Both the position numbers and the translations under genes were made by a program. DNA of 64,000 nucleotides. Source: Glebionis coronaria (lineage: Eukaryota > Streptophyta > Magnoliopsida > Asterales > Asteraceae). This document shows, piece after piece, positions 1-11,523 of the stretch (position 1 is its first letter; every line of letters starts with the position of its first letter). The stretch is from positions 527,397,079 to 527,461,078 of the forward strand of contig CM046875.1 of NCBI GenBank assembly GCA_025667525.1. The letters run 5' to 3'. The notes beneath the pieces are model-generated. The model was not told where the DNA came from and did no database searches. It saw only the letters and a program-made list of their open reading frames with translations.

Positions 1-1810
1 TTTTATGTCATGTCTTAGCTTATTTTATATGTTCATATCATGTTTTACTGTTTTAAGCCTTAAATTGTGTTTATCTTATACTCTGTCTATTCTAATTAAG
101 TATTTCTGGTATTTCATGTATTATTATACTTCTGTGTAATAATAAGTAACTTTCCAAAAATAGCAGGTTTCCTAAAATAGAAATTTTCCAAAAATAGAAA
201 GTTACCAAAAATAGAAAGTTTCCAAAAATAGAAAGTTTCCAAAAATAGAATTACTGCTTAAAATAGATAAGTTTCTAAAAATAGAAAGTTTCCAAAAATA
301 GAATTACTGCTTAAAATAGATAAGTTTCTAAAAATAGAAAGTTTCCATAAATAGATCAGCTGCCTTAATTAAGTAAGTTTCTAAAAATAGAAAGTTTCCA
401 TAAATAGATTAGCTGCCTGAATTAAATAAGTTTCTAAAAATAGAAAGTTTCCATACATATATATAAGCTGGTTAAATAAGCTAAGCATATAAGCCTAAGT
501 GTTTTTCTGGTTATTTTCTAAGCCATAATGATATAATGTATAGTTTATTATTTATTTCATGTAATTTAAATAAACTATAGGTTAAAAGTATTTAATTAAA
601 TATATCATGTTTTTAATTAAATAAAGTTAAATACTTAGGTTAAAATTATAACCATGCTTTTTAAATAATTAATTAATTATAAGTCTAGAAAATATAAAAT
701 ACTTAGGTTAATAATTTCATGATCTAATAATTATATATAACCTAAGTCATGTTTATTAAATTAATCATGTCATATTTATTAATTTAATTTAACATATGAT
801 TATATAAAAAAAAATAATCTTAACATAAATCGTGAACCAGATCTTGACTAGAAACCATGAACCGTACATGAAATCGACACCATACCCCGAACCACCTCGG
901 GGTTCCCTTTGTTTTGCTGCTGCCGTGGGACCCACACCACCCAACCGGGACCATATGGTCTCGGTGGTGGTTTAATAGCCAAACCGAGACCCCCTTGGGG
1001 TTCGGTTTAGGCGCCGTCCAACAAACACCCCTAAAAACATCCCTTCTTGATTTACCCAATAACCATTTTCATGTTTGATCTATGTTTTTAGTTAGGTTTT
1101 AAAAACATCATGTTCTTAATTAATTATTAGATCAAATCAAAAAGAAAAATGATAAAAAGAATATACCGAATGCGTGGATCTAAACGAGGATGAACAAACA
1201 CGAACACTTGCACCAAAAACCAAGATCAAAATCAAACAAACACCCCCTTTTTGGTGTTTATGTGCGGCGGCCACAAGGAGACAAGAAGGAGAAGGAGAAA
1301 ATATTTTTAGGTTTTTGTTTAATCTTCTGTAAAGTGAAAAATGACTAGCTAATTTTACCTTAACCCCTTCTTAGTAAGTTTTGAGATGGGCTTGGCCCAT
1401 CTCCTTAATGTTGCCGCGGGTAGGGGGCCCCACATGGGGTACCCGTACCGTTTTCCGTGTCTCAATGTTTAATTGTTCGTTCGTGTTTATTTGTGTTCGT
1501 GTTTAATGTGTTCTCGTTAACTAATTATCGTGACCTAATATATTTATTCACGCTCGTAATAAATATATATACGTAATTAATATTAGTTCGTGATTTAATT
1601 ACGTTCATGATTTCATGATCACATGTTCGTGATTAATTATTGTCAAATAATTATTGCGTGTTCGTGCGTAGTAAATACTTATCGTGTTCTAACACGTACG
1701 TAATACATAAAATCCTAACACGTAATCGTAATCATGCTATAAAAGGAAAGTTTTAATCTAGTACATACGATCTTAAGGGTACTATTCATGGTAAAAGCAT
1801 GCGGGTTTTA
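1..1810. other. AT-rich non-coding segment X, probably part of another retroelement
   Basis: No coding sequence is supported here. The sequence matches the 3' non-coding region of elements A and C only from about 1811 rightward, where the block around 'ctcgtcctcattta' is shared. Leftward of that point the homology stops, while element C continues about 1 kb further to its LTR. I infer that another element is inserted in A here. The segment holds AT-rich repeats, GC-richer stretches near 840-1060 and 1380-1450 with short inverted repeats (for example around 'ggggccccacatgggg'), and many 'cgtgttcgtg' words at 1480-1700. No LTR terminus or target duplication could be fixed. Confidence 0.4.
140..470. 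repeat. Tandem repeat with 17-bp subunits
   Basis: The word 'aaaaatagaaagtttcc' recurs nearly end to end. A longer unit of about 53-57 bp (two subunits plus a spacer such as 'ttactgcttaaaatagataa', later 'agctgcctgaattaaataa') repeats about four times. Copies drift, mainly by single substitutions. It lies in segment X and probably belongs to an LTR or its flank. Confidence 0.8.
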
Positions 1811-2525
1811 TAGTAACTTATAATTAACCCTATTATATCTCGTCCTCATTTAAGAGACTTAGCCTAATGTGAAGTTAAGGAATCAAAGCTAAGTGCTCAA
1901 CACGCACGGTCGAGTCAAAAATTACTCTTATTCTCGCCATCGGAAAACCTACATTCGTGTCTTCAAACACTTATAAACATGAGAAGATTTTTAAAATTTG
2001 GCCATTTTTAGCCTTATTTTGCAACAAAAAGATAAAAAAGATAAACTTTGGAAAGCGTGAAGGTTTGGCAAGGCAAGTATCTATTCACCCCCCCATACTA
2101 AAGTTAAACATTGTCCTCAATGTTTCGATTCTAGGGGTGCAAACACCCCTATACTAGAGACGTAGTCAAATGTCTAATCTAGCATGGAAAGGGTGTAACC
2201 GTTAAATTTAAAGCCATTTATGAAGTGTGCTATAAACCTAAGGTTAGAACATCAAAGGATATATCATGGATATTGAAAAAGTCTTCAAAGCAAACGATCG
2301 AGTGCTCCCATAAAACGAACACGAGAGGCTCCAATCGTGAAGATCATGATCATCTAAAATCCACAATTTACAAACAACCACAGAACAAAGGTTGGAAGGG
2401 CACAAATCCTCACACGTTACTACATTAGAAAGCGATAATATATACATAGGATAAGCATGGGACTCCCCCACGAGGCACCTCGATTTTGATTATCGATTCA
2501 TGAGCTCGACTCGATCCCCTCAATA
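1811..2525 (-). other. Element A 3' non-coding region after integrase
   Basis: No ORF is supported. The block aligns by eye with element C 35700-36450 and partly with B. It includes the words around 'gactcg...ggcacctc' at 2462-2515, a hairpin pair at 2106-2151, the run of seven C (minus-strand G) at 2088-2094, and a conserved stretch at 1860-1985 covering 'gactcgaccgtgcg' read on the minus strand. It is conserved better than expected for untranslated sequence. Confidence 0.65.
2086..2151 (-). promoter_or_regulatory. Element A hairpin pair next to an internal polypurine tract
   Basis: Positions 2106-2125 form a 7-bp-arm inverted repeat (AAACATT...AATGTTT). Positions 2132-2151 form a second one (TAGGGGTG...CACCCCTA). 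Beside them the minus strand reads TAGTATGGGGGGGTGA. The same trio occurs in element C (36062-36133) and, in altered form, in B (11151-11200). The G-rich part resembles the polypurine tract at C's 3' LTR. Function is inferred. Confidence 0.55.
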
Positions 2526-3964
2526 CTAATTATCATTGGGGAAAGTGATTTGGTCGACGTAGTTCAAGGTTGGAACTTCCCCGCCAAAGTAGTGCTTCAA
2601 CCTATGTCCATTCACCTTGAAATTGGGGCCATCATTTTGAGCTAGCTCGATGGTCCCATATGGAAAAACTTGAGTCACGGTGAATGGACCGGACCAACGG
2701 GATTTCAACTTACCGGAAAAGATTTTCAAACGAGAATTAAAAAGCAAACTTGATCCCCAATGTTAAAAATCCGGTTTTTTAATTTTAGAATCATGCAACT
2801 TTTTAGTTTTTTTTTATAAATCAATGAATTTTCATAAGCAATATCCCTTAATTCATCCAATTCATTTAATTGCATTTTCCGGTGTTTTCCTGCGGTCTCC
2901 ATGTCATCATTACAATGCTTTAGGGCCCAATAAGCCTTGTGTTCTAATTCAATTGGCAAATGACAATTTTTTCTATACACAAGCTTATAGGCAGTGCACC
3001 CAATGGGCGTCTTATGAACGGTCCTAAAGGCCCATAAAGCATCGTCCAACTTATCCGACCAAGTTTGTTGGTTTTCCCCAACGGATCTCTCCAAGATCCT
3101 CTTCAAAGCTCGGTTTGAAACCTCGACTTGCCCACTCGTTTGCGGGTGATAAGCCGTAGAAAGACGATGTGTAACCCCAAATTTCCTTAGGACCCTTTCG
3201 AATTGGTCATTACAAAAATGGGTTCCACGATCGCTTATGATCGCACGAGGGGTTCCAAACCGAGAAAACAATTGCTTCAAAAACTTGACTACCACACGAG
3301 CATCATTGGTGGGCAAAGCCTTAGCTTCCACCCACTTAGATAGGTAGTCAACCGCGACAAGGATGTATTTATTACCACGAGATGATGGGAACGGCCCCAT
3401 AAAGTCTATACCCCAAACGTCAAACATCTCACACACTTGGATGATGTTTTGTGGCATTTCATCTTTTTGTGAGGCTTTTCCTTGTCGTTGGCATGAATCA
3501 CATGACTTCACAAGATTTTGTGCATCTCGGTAAATAGTAGGCCAAAAGAAGCCGGCATCAAACACCTTCTTAGCCGTGAGATTAGCACCATGGTGACCAC
3601 CCGTGGGTCCCTCATGACAAGCTCTAAGGATATTAGAAGCTTCGGTGCCAAAGACACAACGTCGAATAATTTGATCCGCACAAGTTCGAAACAAGTAAGG
3701 GTCGTTCCAAAAGTAGAACTTGACGTCACGAAAGAATTTTCGTTTTTCTTGAGTCGTCATACCCTTGATGATGAAGTTACCCGCATGGTAATTTGCAAAG
3801 TCCGCAAACCATGGGGTGGAAGAATCAAGCTTAGAATTCACTACACCAAGTGTCTCAAGCGGAAATGGTTCGGTGATTTCCTTGGGCTCGTAAACACTTT
3901 GGTGAGGATCTTCCAAACGAGAAAGATGATCAGCCGCTAAAATTCTCGGCTCCTTTTTTGTCAA
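2526..3964 (-). pseudogene. Element A integrase (frameshifted)
   Basis: This would be the Ty3/gypsy integrase that inserts the cDNA. The main ORF (3964 to 2726, 412 aa) has an HHCC zinc-binding region ([10 protein letters not shown], later CDSCQR), then a DDE core with [16 protein letters not shown] and GQVEVSNR. The carboxy-terminal part with the GPF motif (RWSGPFTV) is in another frame at 2747-2526, so a frameshift lies near 2730-2760. There is no chromodomain, as expected for Athila-like elements. The sequence is close to integrase of element B but clearly diverged. Confidence 0.85.
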
Positions 3965-4230
3965 TGATTTTTGTGATCAAATTCTTGAAGGAGGAGAATC
4001 CAACGAAGTAATATAGGCTTAGCATCTTGCTTAGCCATAAGATACTTGATAGCCGAATGATCCGTATACACTATGCATTTAGCCAAGACGAGATAAGGTC
4101 GAAAATTCTCAAATGCATACACCATGGCAAGGAATTCCTTTTCCGTTGTAGTGTATTTAAGTTGAGCCTCGGTCATCGTCTTGCTAGCATAGTGAATAGA
4201 CAAGAAGTACTTTTCATGACGTTGCCCCAA
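3961..4230 (-). pseudogene. Element A RNase H fragment
   Basis: The 89-aa frame contains the RNase H motifs [18 protein letters not shown] and [10 protein letters not shown], the expected second and third acidic sites. The first acidic site ([13 protein letters not shown]) lies in the RT frame upstream. An 11-bp tandem duplication at 4225-4246 separates the two frames. RNase H would remove the RNA strand during reverse transcription. The frame ends at 3961, and the expected tether region continues in the integrase frame after a further shift. Confidence 0.82.
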
Positions 4231-4246
4231 TACGGCCCCAATACGG
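4225..4246. repeat. 11-bp tandem duplication causing a frameshift
   Basis: The word 'ccccaatacgg' occurs twice in direct succession (4225-4235, 4236-4246), followed by a third partial match. Element B has a single copy at the matching place. Eleven bases is not a multiple of three, so RT and RNase H of element A are put out of frame. Confidence 0.85.
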
Positions 4247-5147
4247 CCCCAATAGCGTAATCACTAGCATCACACATGAGCTCAAAGGGGAGGTTCCAAT
4301 TGGGAGCAACAAGAATGGGAGCTTCGGTAAGTTTCCTCTTAAGGATTTCAAAGGCTCGTACACAATCTTCGTTAAAGACAAAACGTGCATCTTTTTCAAG
4401 GAGATGTGTGATAGGTCGAGAGATCTTTGAAAAATCCTTGATGAATCGACGATAAAAGCCCACGTGGCCTAGGAAACTCCTAACTCCCTTAACGGTTTTG
4501 GGATGAGGTAATTTGGCGATGACGTCTACCTTAGCTTGATCTACCTCAATCCCCGCTTTCGAGACCTTGTGCCCTAAGACGATTTCACTCTTAACCATAA
4601 AATGATATTTTTCCCAATTGAGCACAAGGTTGGTTTCCTGACAACGCTTCAACATTCTCTCAAGATTCGACAAACACGAAGTAAACGAACTACCAAACAC
4701 GAAAAAGTCATCCATGAAGACTTCCATCGTCTTCTCTATCATATCATGAAAAATAGCCATCATGCACCTTTGAAAGGTTCCCGGTGCATTACAAAGTCCG
4801 AATGGCATTCTACGATAGGCAAACGTTCCATATGGACACGTAAACGTAGTTTTTTCTTGATCACGAGGATTGATGTGGATTTGGAAGTAACCGGAAAAAC
4901 CATCTAAAAAGCAATAGAAATCATTTCCCGCAAGACGCTCCAACATTTGGTCCATGAAGGGCAAGGGAAAATGGTCTTTACGAGTGGCTTCATTCAACTT
5001 ACGATAGTCAATGCACTCTCTCCATCCGGTCACGAGTCTAGTGGGAATCAACTCGTTGTCATCGTTTGGCACAACGGTCATTCCTCCCTTCTTAGGGACA
5101 CAATGAATATGACTCACCCAAGGGCTATCAGAAATAGGGTAAATCAT
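4247..5147 (-). pseudogene. Element A reverse transcriptase
   Basis: The frame starting at 5147 shows the gypsy RT motifs in order: [35 protein letters not shown] with the first catalytic Asp, [15 protein letters not shown], and the FMDD active site at residues 144-147, then the thumb and connection (LGHKVSKAGIEVD, SFLGHVGFYRRFI). The amino-terminal part found in B just before GMIYPISD is missing: about 60 bp are deleted near 5150, which also shifts the frame. It is a dead copy of the polymerase that copies element RNA to DNA. Confidence 0.88.
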
Positions 5148-5154
5148 TCCCGCG

Positions 5155-6245
5155 TCAAGTACATTGGATTGCGGGCTTGTAATCCCCCTCCATTAAGATT
5201 TTGTGGGTACAAAATCTGGGATTGATTCCCTTAATGTCGGATAACTTCCACGTAATTGCCCCTTTGTGATCCTTTAGAACATCGACAAGTGCGGCTTTTT
5301 CATCATCCGAAAGTTCCTTCACAATAATAACCGGCAACTTGTCTCCCTCCTCCAAAAAGACATATTCGAGATGAGGAGGTAAATATTTCAATTCGAGGAT
5401 AGGTTGTTCCTCAATTGAAGATTTGGGCTCGATACTCATAACCTCCTCGAGTGGAGGAAATGGGAAATCATTAAGAAAATCCTTGATAATCGAGAAGTCC
5501 TCATCGTTGTCGAGGTCTTCGTTACAAGTACGTGGAACATCGAATTCTTCCAACGTAAAACCACCACCTTCAAATGGAGTGAAGGTTGGTGTCGAATTAT
5601 CAAGAATGGGATCCAACATAGTGGGATTGCCACTATTTTCATCATCACCAAAACCTAAAACTTCTTGTGAAAATTCCTCGCAAACCACGTCGATCATATC
5701 AACGAGGTTTATGGTAGCAACAGAATAAACATGAGAAAGTTGAGAATTCTGAGTTGCGTTTATAACAAGTTCCTCGTCGTTGAAACGTAAGGTGATCTTT
5801 CTAGCATGAACATCGATCAAAGCCATAGACGTATCTAAAAACGAACGACCTAAAATGAGAGGAACTTGAGGATCCGTGGGAATATCGACAACGATAAAGT
5901 CTACGGGATAGTAGAACTTCCCTACTTTCACAAAAACGTCTTCCGCCAATCCAATGCGGGAATCGTGGAATGGTCGGCCAACTCGATAGACATTAGTGAA
6001 GGAGTAAGATTAGGAAGATTGAGCGACTTGAAGATTTCAAGTGGCATCAAGTTAATGCTAGCACCAAGATCGGCCAAGGCATAGCATTCCTCCATATCTT
6101 GGATTGCACAAGGGATCAAAAATTTACCGGGATCACCAACTTTTTGAGGTATGCGATTAAGATAAACCGATGAACAACTAGACAATTGGTGTAATTTCTC
6201 CTTGTTGTTCAACATACTCTTAAAGTTAGCGGTAAATCGAGGCAT
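5155..6245 (-). pseudogene. Element A protease and acidic linker (two frames)
   Basis: The aspartic protease site [13 protein letters not shown] is in the 6245-5928 frame. The rest of the protease (AEDVFVKVGKF, VPLILGRSFL) continues in the 5949-5155 frame, so a frameshift sits near 5940. After it comes an acidic, poorly conserved linker, then a conserved stretch (LKYLPPHLEYVFLEEGDKLPV) leading into RT. The protease would cut the polyprotein. Only one protease unit is encoded, as is usual for a dimeric retropepsin. Confidence 0.8.
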
Positions 6246-7768
6246 CGGCGAAACTCACATTAAAGTGCAAATCACGAAACATTTTCATAACAAGCTCAAA
6301 TTGGTAATTGTCGCGCTCTTGACGTTTCTCCTTTCTAAGTCTCGATGGATAGGGCAAAGGTGGTGTGGGTTGAGGCATAGGCATAGCCTTTGGAATCTCG
6401 GGTTCCAATGTTGGTAATGGGTCAACCGTAGGTGTGGAATGAGCGGTAATTCGTGGGATTGGGACATGCTCCTTTTCGACCACCACCTCGGGTTCTTTCT
6501 CAATTGCTTCCTCCGTAGGAGCAATTGGTTGAGGAGTCGGTTCCTTAAGTGTCTTACCACTACGTGTGGTAATCACTTTCATCTCACCCTTCGGGTTTGA
6601 TACGGTGTTACTAGGAAGACTACTTGAAGACGGTTTACACATTATTGCCTCAAACATAGACGAGATTTTATCTTCAAACATGGATTGCCTCTTCTCGGCT
6701 TTAATCATTTCTTGCTTAATCTCATGTTGCCCTTGTTTCATTTTTTGTTGATTTTGTTGTAACCTTGTTACATTTCCTTCCATCTTATTGGTATGGATTT
6801 TAAGCTCATTTGCTAACTCATTTTTCAACTCTTTCTTCAAGTCGGTCTTAAACTCGGATCTTAGGCTAATGATTTCTCTTTGAATGTTGTCAAACCTAGC
6901 ATCGTTCCCATTAGCGTATTCAACAAATTCATTTGGAAGATCTTTCAAAGTTTGCAAACTTTTGTTGTTGTTTTGAAAATCATTTTGATTTTTGTTTGAA
7001 ACTTGATTATTAGCACCTTGATTCCCATAGTTTCCCTTGTTGTAATTGTTTTTGAAACCAACTTGATTGTTGTGATAGTTGTTGTTAGCATTTTGATTTG
7101 AACCAAAACCCGATGGAGTCAACTGATTAGAGCGGGTAACTTGACCGTTTTGGTTGTAAGTTCCCGTGGCCGCGTAGGCACTCGAAGTGTTACCACCGTT
7201 GGTAATGCACTCGGAGAAATCATGACCTCCACCATAATACATGCATGAAACCTCAACCGTTTAGCCGTAGCGGGAGCACTTGGTTCTCCAACTTTGAACT
7301 CAATCAAAAGACCTTTAAGCTTATCAAAAATCTTATTTTCCAAATTCGCCTCAATTTGGCAAGCATCGTTGGTAGTAGACAAAGAAGGTGAAGCCGAAGA
7401 CGAAGCCTTACGAACACTAGACGTGCTACGAGGACTATACACCTTAGATCTATTCTCAATGATTAAAAATGCTTCCTCGACCGTTTTACACAAAAAAATA
7501 CCACCCGCGGCGGCATTTAGATAATCCCTTTCATGATCATTAAGTCCATTGTAAAATGTGTCAATTTGATGCAAATCGGAAAAACCGTGATGAGGACACT
7601 CATGTAACATTTCCTTAAACCTATTCCAAGCCGTTGAAAAACTTTCATTAAACTCTTGTGAAAACTTTGAAATCTCGTTTTTCAAAATGCGTAGTCTTAG
7701 AGGGCGGAAAAAATTGGTTCACAAATTTAGACACGAGATCCTTCCACGTCAATATAGAATTGGGTGGC
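6226..7768 (-). pseudogene. Element A gag, 3' part
   Basis: This resumes gag right after the insertion of B: the reading past 7768 continues the capsid domain (TWKDLVSKFVNQFFPPSKT, then KFSQEFNESFSTAWNRFKEML, CPHHGFSDLHQIDTFYNGL). A frameshift near 7250 falls within the zinc-knuckle region (GGGHDFSEC). The 7242-6226 frame then holds an Asn/Gln-rich stretch, a charged coiled-coil-like segment and a proline-rich tail (ITTRSGKTLKEP) before the protease. Gag forms the particle shell. Confidence 0.82.
7764..7768. repeat. Element B target-site duplication, left copy (GTGGC)
   Basis: GTGGC directly precedes the left LTR and is repeated at 19035-19039 directly after the right LTR. It lies in the gag of element A. 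Confidence 0.92.
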
Positions 7769-8082
7769 TAATACTAGGCTTTTACACCACGTATCAAAAT
7801 TCGTATCGTCCGAATCTCTTCGAATTGACTATTGGTTCAAAGTGCGACTCAATTGTTCTTGGTGGAAATGAAAATGGTTTGTTTGATCATCTATTTTAAA
7901 CTAATAGCAAATTAATGTAAATGTCGTTGAGTAAAGTAAAGGCTTTAAAGATTAAACTAAAGTAACGAGTAAAAAGTAAATGCTTGAAAACTTAAAGACA
8001 AGATTAGAAAATTACTTGAAAACTTAATGAAACTAACACTTGAAAACTTTGCAAAAACAAGAAACTAATCCAAACCCTAATC

Positions 8083-8480
8083 GGAATATTGGTCAGAAAG
8101 ACCGATCGGAATAACCCTCGTCGGAATACTGCTGCAATCGGAATATGGCAAACAACTCTCGTCGGAAAACTGTTGTCGGAAAGCTCAATCGGAATAAAGA
8201 AAAAAAGAGGCAATCGGAATAATGGGAAAACAGCTCTAATCGGAATGTATTAAACACAAAGCTAATCAGAATGTAACACAAATCACCACAATCTGAATAT
8301 GCAAGAATCTCCTAGATCGGAATCCTAACTCCCTAATCCGATCAAGGAGATCGGAATACCAAGGTGCAAATCGGAAAGTTATAACCCTAATCCGATCAGG
8401 GTGATCAGAATGAGGGGGTAGACGTCGGAATACTCCAATCGGAAAAGGGTTTACCCTTTTCCGATTAATATGGGATTCGG
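8083..8480. repeat. TCGGAATA motif array in the B 3' LTR
   Basis: The core TCGGAA occurs about 15 times in 400 bp, usually as AATCGGAAT or GTCGGAAT, with degenerate copies TCAGAAT and TCTGAAT and a few reverse copies (TTCCGATT, AATCCGAT). Spacing is irregular, 12-35 bp. The matching block in the other LTR is 17630-18028. Confidence 0.85.
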
Positions 8481-9002
8481 AAATAAGCTAGGCAATAAGC
8501 TATTAGGAATAAGCTATCACCAAAACTTGAACGAATCTAAAGTGAAACGGACTAAATAAGCACAAATAACAACTTTTTCAACTTAAAATAAGCAATCTTA
8601 TAAATCAAACTATAAAAAGATGAACTTTTTAAGAAAGCTTTTTAAAAAGTAAATAAGCTAAACATATAAATAAGCCAATAAGCACAAAGATCTTAAAGCT
8701 TATTCGTATGAAAACTTAAGTAGGAATAAAAAGATTAACTTTTAAGCACGAAAACATTAAGAACAACACGGATCAAATAGATTTCACACCAAAAGTAAAC
8801 TAAAATCAAAGAAAGGTAGAAAGAGATGAAAGATTAAAAGCTTAACTTGAACTTGGTTAATGAAATCCAAATACAAAAGTTTAATCTTGAAAGATTAAAA
8901 GAAAGAAAAGATGAAAACTTAGTGAGAGAAAGTTGAGAACTTTATCTCTCTAAAACTAGAAAGAAAAATGAAAAATGGAACTAACTACTAAAAACTAACC
9001 AA

Positions 9003-9036
9003 CCCTCCTAATGTATATTAGGAGGGAATTTATAGG
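9003..9036 (-). promoter_or_regulatory. TATA-like box and palindrome in the B 3' LTR
   Basis: A perfect inverted repeat (CCCTCCTAAT, 4-nt loop, ATTAGGAGGG) occupies 9003-9026, next to a minus-strand CTATAAATT at 9028-9036. The 5' LTR copy lies at 18550-18582. Confidence 0.55.
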
Positions 9037-9487
9037 AAAAATGGGAAGGAGTGCATGTGTTGCCTCTTCTTTCTTTCTTTCTTCACGTCTTCTCGACTCG
9101 ATTTAATTCTTTGTCTTTTCTCGAGGTCGTCTCGGGATTTGTCGATGTATATTGAACTTGTCTTGTAATTTTCTTCTTCTATTAGACTTGAGTTCTTCGA
9201 CTTCATTAAACTTCCGTCTTTAGACTTTTTCTTCGATAAATCTTCAGAATAGGCCTTGGACTTCCGTTCTTTTTGCGCTCTTGATCTCTTGACTTCGTCT
9301 TTTCTCGTTTTTCTTCGATAAAAGCCCCTGAAAGCCCGTGTTTTCTTCCTTTTTCATCTTTTGGTCCTAAAACACAATAAAAACACAAACCACGCATAAT
9401 TCCGACTTTTACGACATAAAATACACGTTTTGGTCTTGTTATTATTGGAAATAAGTGGTAAAAGGATAAGTGTTTTCACACTTATTA

Positions 9488-9501
9488 AATCCCCTACACT
9501 T
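9488..9501 (-). promoter_or_regulatory. Element B polypurine tract
   Basis: The minus strand reads AAGTGTAGGGGATT directly before the 3' LTR, the expected site for plus-strand DNA priming. The core AAGTGTAGGGG is repeated internally at 11190-11200. Confidence 0.75.
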
Positions 9502-11523
9502 GACCATTACAATGCCCTCATGCAATGTATTAATTTTAAAGCACGGTTTACATTTTCCATCATAAATAACCCACCTTGGCCTTTATTAAATACTAAACAT
9601 TTATGGAAAGTAAAAAGATAAAAACAAGTAAAGAAATCAAAGACTTACATTGGGTTTTGGCTGCCATGAACGTTTATCATCCTCAAGTTTCACGTTCCCC
9701 ATACCAAGCTTAAAAACGAGATCATTGTTATTATAAGTTAGCAAACTAACACGAATTCATGTGGGCCAATTATTTACTTAGACTCCCTTATTCCTAGGTG
9801 TATCTCTTATATTTTATTTTTGTCTTGAATGATCACGAGGATGCATTGTTTGACTTATTTTGATAGTTAGTTAGGCCGAAAATAAAGTGAACGATTTAAT
9901 CAATAGTTAGCTAAAGGACAAAATCTTTTAAAACTGCTTCTCGGGACCTCATAAAGTTCATATCTTGGCATAAATCGCTTCACGATTTGAGACCTTTCTC
10001 GGACCGATATTTGGCAGTGACTTCATACTTCGAATCTTTGAGAGACGTTCTTGAAATTATGGTCTTCTCTTCATAATAGGAATTTCTTCACTTGAAGTTT
10101 TGAGAGATTCTTCATATTTGGACCACGACTTCTTCATTTTTCTCCAATCTTTATTTTGGACTTTGATATACAACGATCCGCCTCCTTTTAGGACTTGGAT
10201 CTATTTATCCTCATACCTTGTTAGGGCCTTTTCGGATAGACTTCTCCATGATCTTTTGGGGAGTATTTGCTTTCCGTCGTGTGTCTCGATCCTTCATATT
10301 GATTTTCGATAAATGATTCTTCACATCACTTTTGGATCTTTAGCAACAAACTGTAGCCCTCATGCCTTGTTAGGGCCTTTTCGGACTCGCCAATCTTCGC
10401 ATCCCGCTTCAATAAGTTATGCCTTGGCTATGAACTCTAATTATTACCGAGCAACTTTTAAACGATCTTAGGCTAGAAGCTAAGTAACTTTTCAAATCGT
10501 ACAACTTTATTTATTGTAGATAGATTATTAACAAGCGATGGGAGAATAGGCTCATAATTAACTCACATAAATTCACGAGAGAATACCTAACTTATAATTG
10601 ACTCTATCATCTCTCGTCCTCTACAGTTTAAAATCTCAAGGAATGAGACTCGTGGATGCTTAGCCTATTAAATTAGAGTTTTGGGTTTTCGAGTCATCTA
10701 TAGGATCTTGCAAACTCTTAGACTTTTTCAAGTTTAGAATTCGCATTTTAAAGTTCCCTTGATAAACGACTCTCTAGGATCAATTATAGGAACTTGCGAA
10801 AAGTTCTTGTTCTTAACCCGTGAGAGTTAAGACTTTCGCGTTTTAAAGCTCCCTGTATAAAAGCCTAGCAAAACTTGACTTAAACACGTTAAGGATACTA
10901 GCTAGAGTAAACTTAGATAAGTAAACTCGGGTTGAGTCAAAATATTCACGACATAGAAAATTTTAAAAACCACTTTATTTTAGCAAGGAAAGAAAATAAC
11001 CAAAACAAAGGAAAATACAACTATACAACTAGGCCAAAATAGATTAAAAATTTTGAAAAATGTCGAAAAATCAAATTTTCCGGTTAAAATGAGGGCAAAT
11101 TCATGGAAAAGACCACTTACTTCGATAGAAGTCCCCCCTTCACTTGATATAAACATTATCCTCAATGTTTAAGCATGTGGGAGTAAACTCCCCTACACTT
11201 AGGACATTGTTCACTTTGTTTAAATCTTGCTAAGGAAAGGACAACTAAAGTGATTTCAATGTGAACATATAAAATATGAAATATTGAATCACGACAGTTT
11301 AGGATAGAACCGGGAAGATGGGAACACGGTATCACGGTTCGTCAAAAGTCATCAAGGTGCTCTTTGAAGCTTGAATCCCTGCACAAGATAAGAAACAAGA
11401 CAACAAACACATACGGGGCTCCCCCTACACTTATTATGAAAGCAGTAAAGGATAGATCACGGGTTGCCTCCCGAGAAGCGCTTGTTTTTGATAACCGAGT
11501 CATGAGCCTGACTCGACCCAAAT
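9502..11523 (-). other. Element B 3' non-coding region, no envelope-like ORF found
   Basis: About 2 kb separate the integrase stop from the polypurine tract. Many Athila elements have an envelope-like gene here, but I see only short, frame-inconsistent ORFs. The segment has conserved blocks shared with A and C: 'ttgtttttgataaccgagtc' near 11484, the hairpin pair at 11151-11192, and 'tctcgtcctc' with flanks near 10610. Confidence 0.6.
11151..11200 (-). promoter_or_regulatory. Element B hairpin pair with internal polypurine-tract copy
   Basis: AAACATTATCCTCAATGTTT (11151-11170) can pair as 7-bp arms with one mismatch. GGGAG-TAAA-CTCCC follows at 11179-11192. CCCCTACACTT at 11190-11200 is identical to the core of the polypurine tract beside the 3' LTR at 9491-9501. 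The arrangement matches that in A and C. Confidence 0.55.

Larger units (their letters stand above)
7769..9487 (-). repeat. Element B 3' LTR (left)
   Basis: It begins TAATACTAGG and ends ACTTATTA on the plus strand. Both ends are fixed by comparison with the other LTR and by the target duplication. It contains a TCGGAATA-rich block (8080-8480), an AATAAGC-rich block (8480-8720), a perfect 10-bp-arm palindrome at 9003-9026 and a TATA-like CTATAAATT (minus strand, 9028-9036). No real ORF is seen. The short ORFs in it recur in the other LTR only because the two are copies. Confidence 0.95.

Noticed and set aside
820..1059. 79-aa ORF in segment X
   Set aside because: Composition-driven, no family, and no similarity to other elements.
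3518..3940. 140-aa plus-strand ORF opposite the integrase of A
   Set aside because: Shadow of the minus-strand coding sequence; no independent motif.
8004..8281. Ser/Phe-rich ORFs on the minus strand in B LTRs (also 17551-17760)
   Set aside because: They are translations of the TCGGAAT array and repeat only because of the LTR pair.
9502..11523. Possible envelope-like gene of element B
   Set aside because: No ORF above about 70 codons in either strand that is consistent with a membrane protein; called non-coding.
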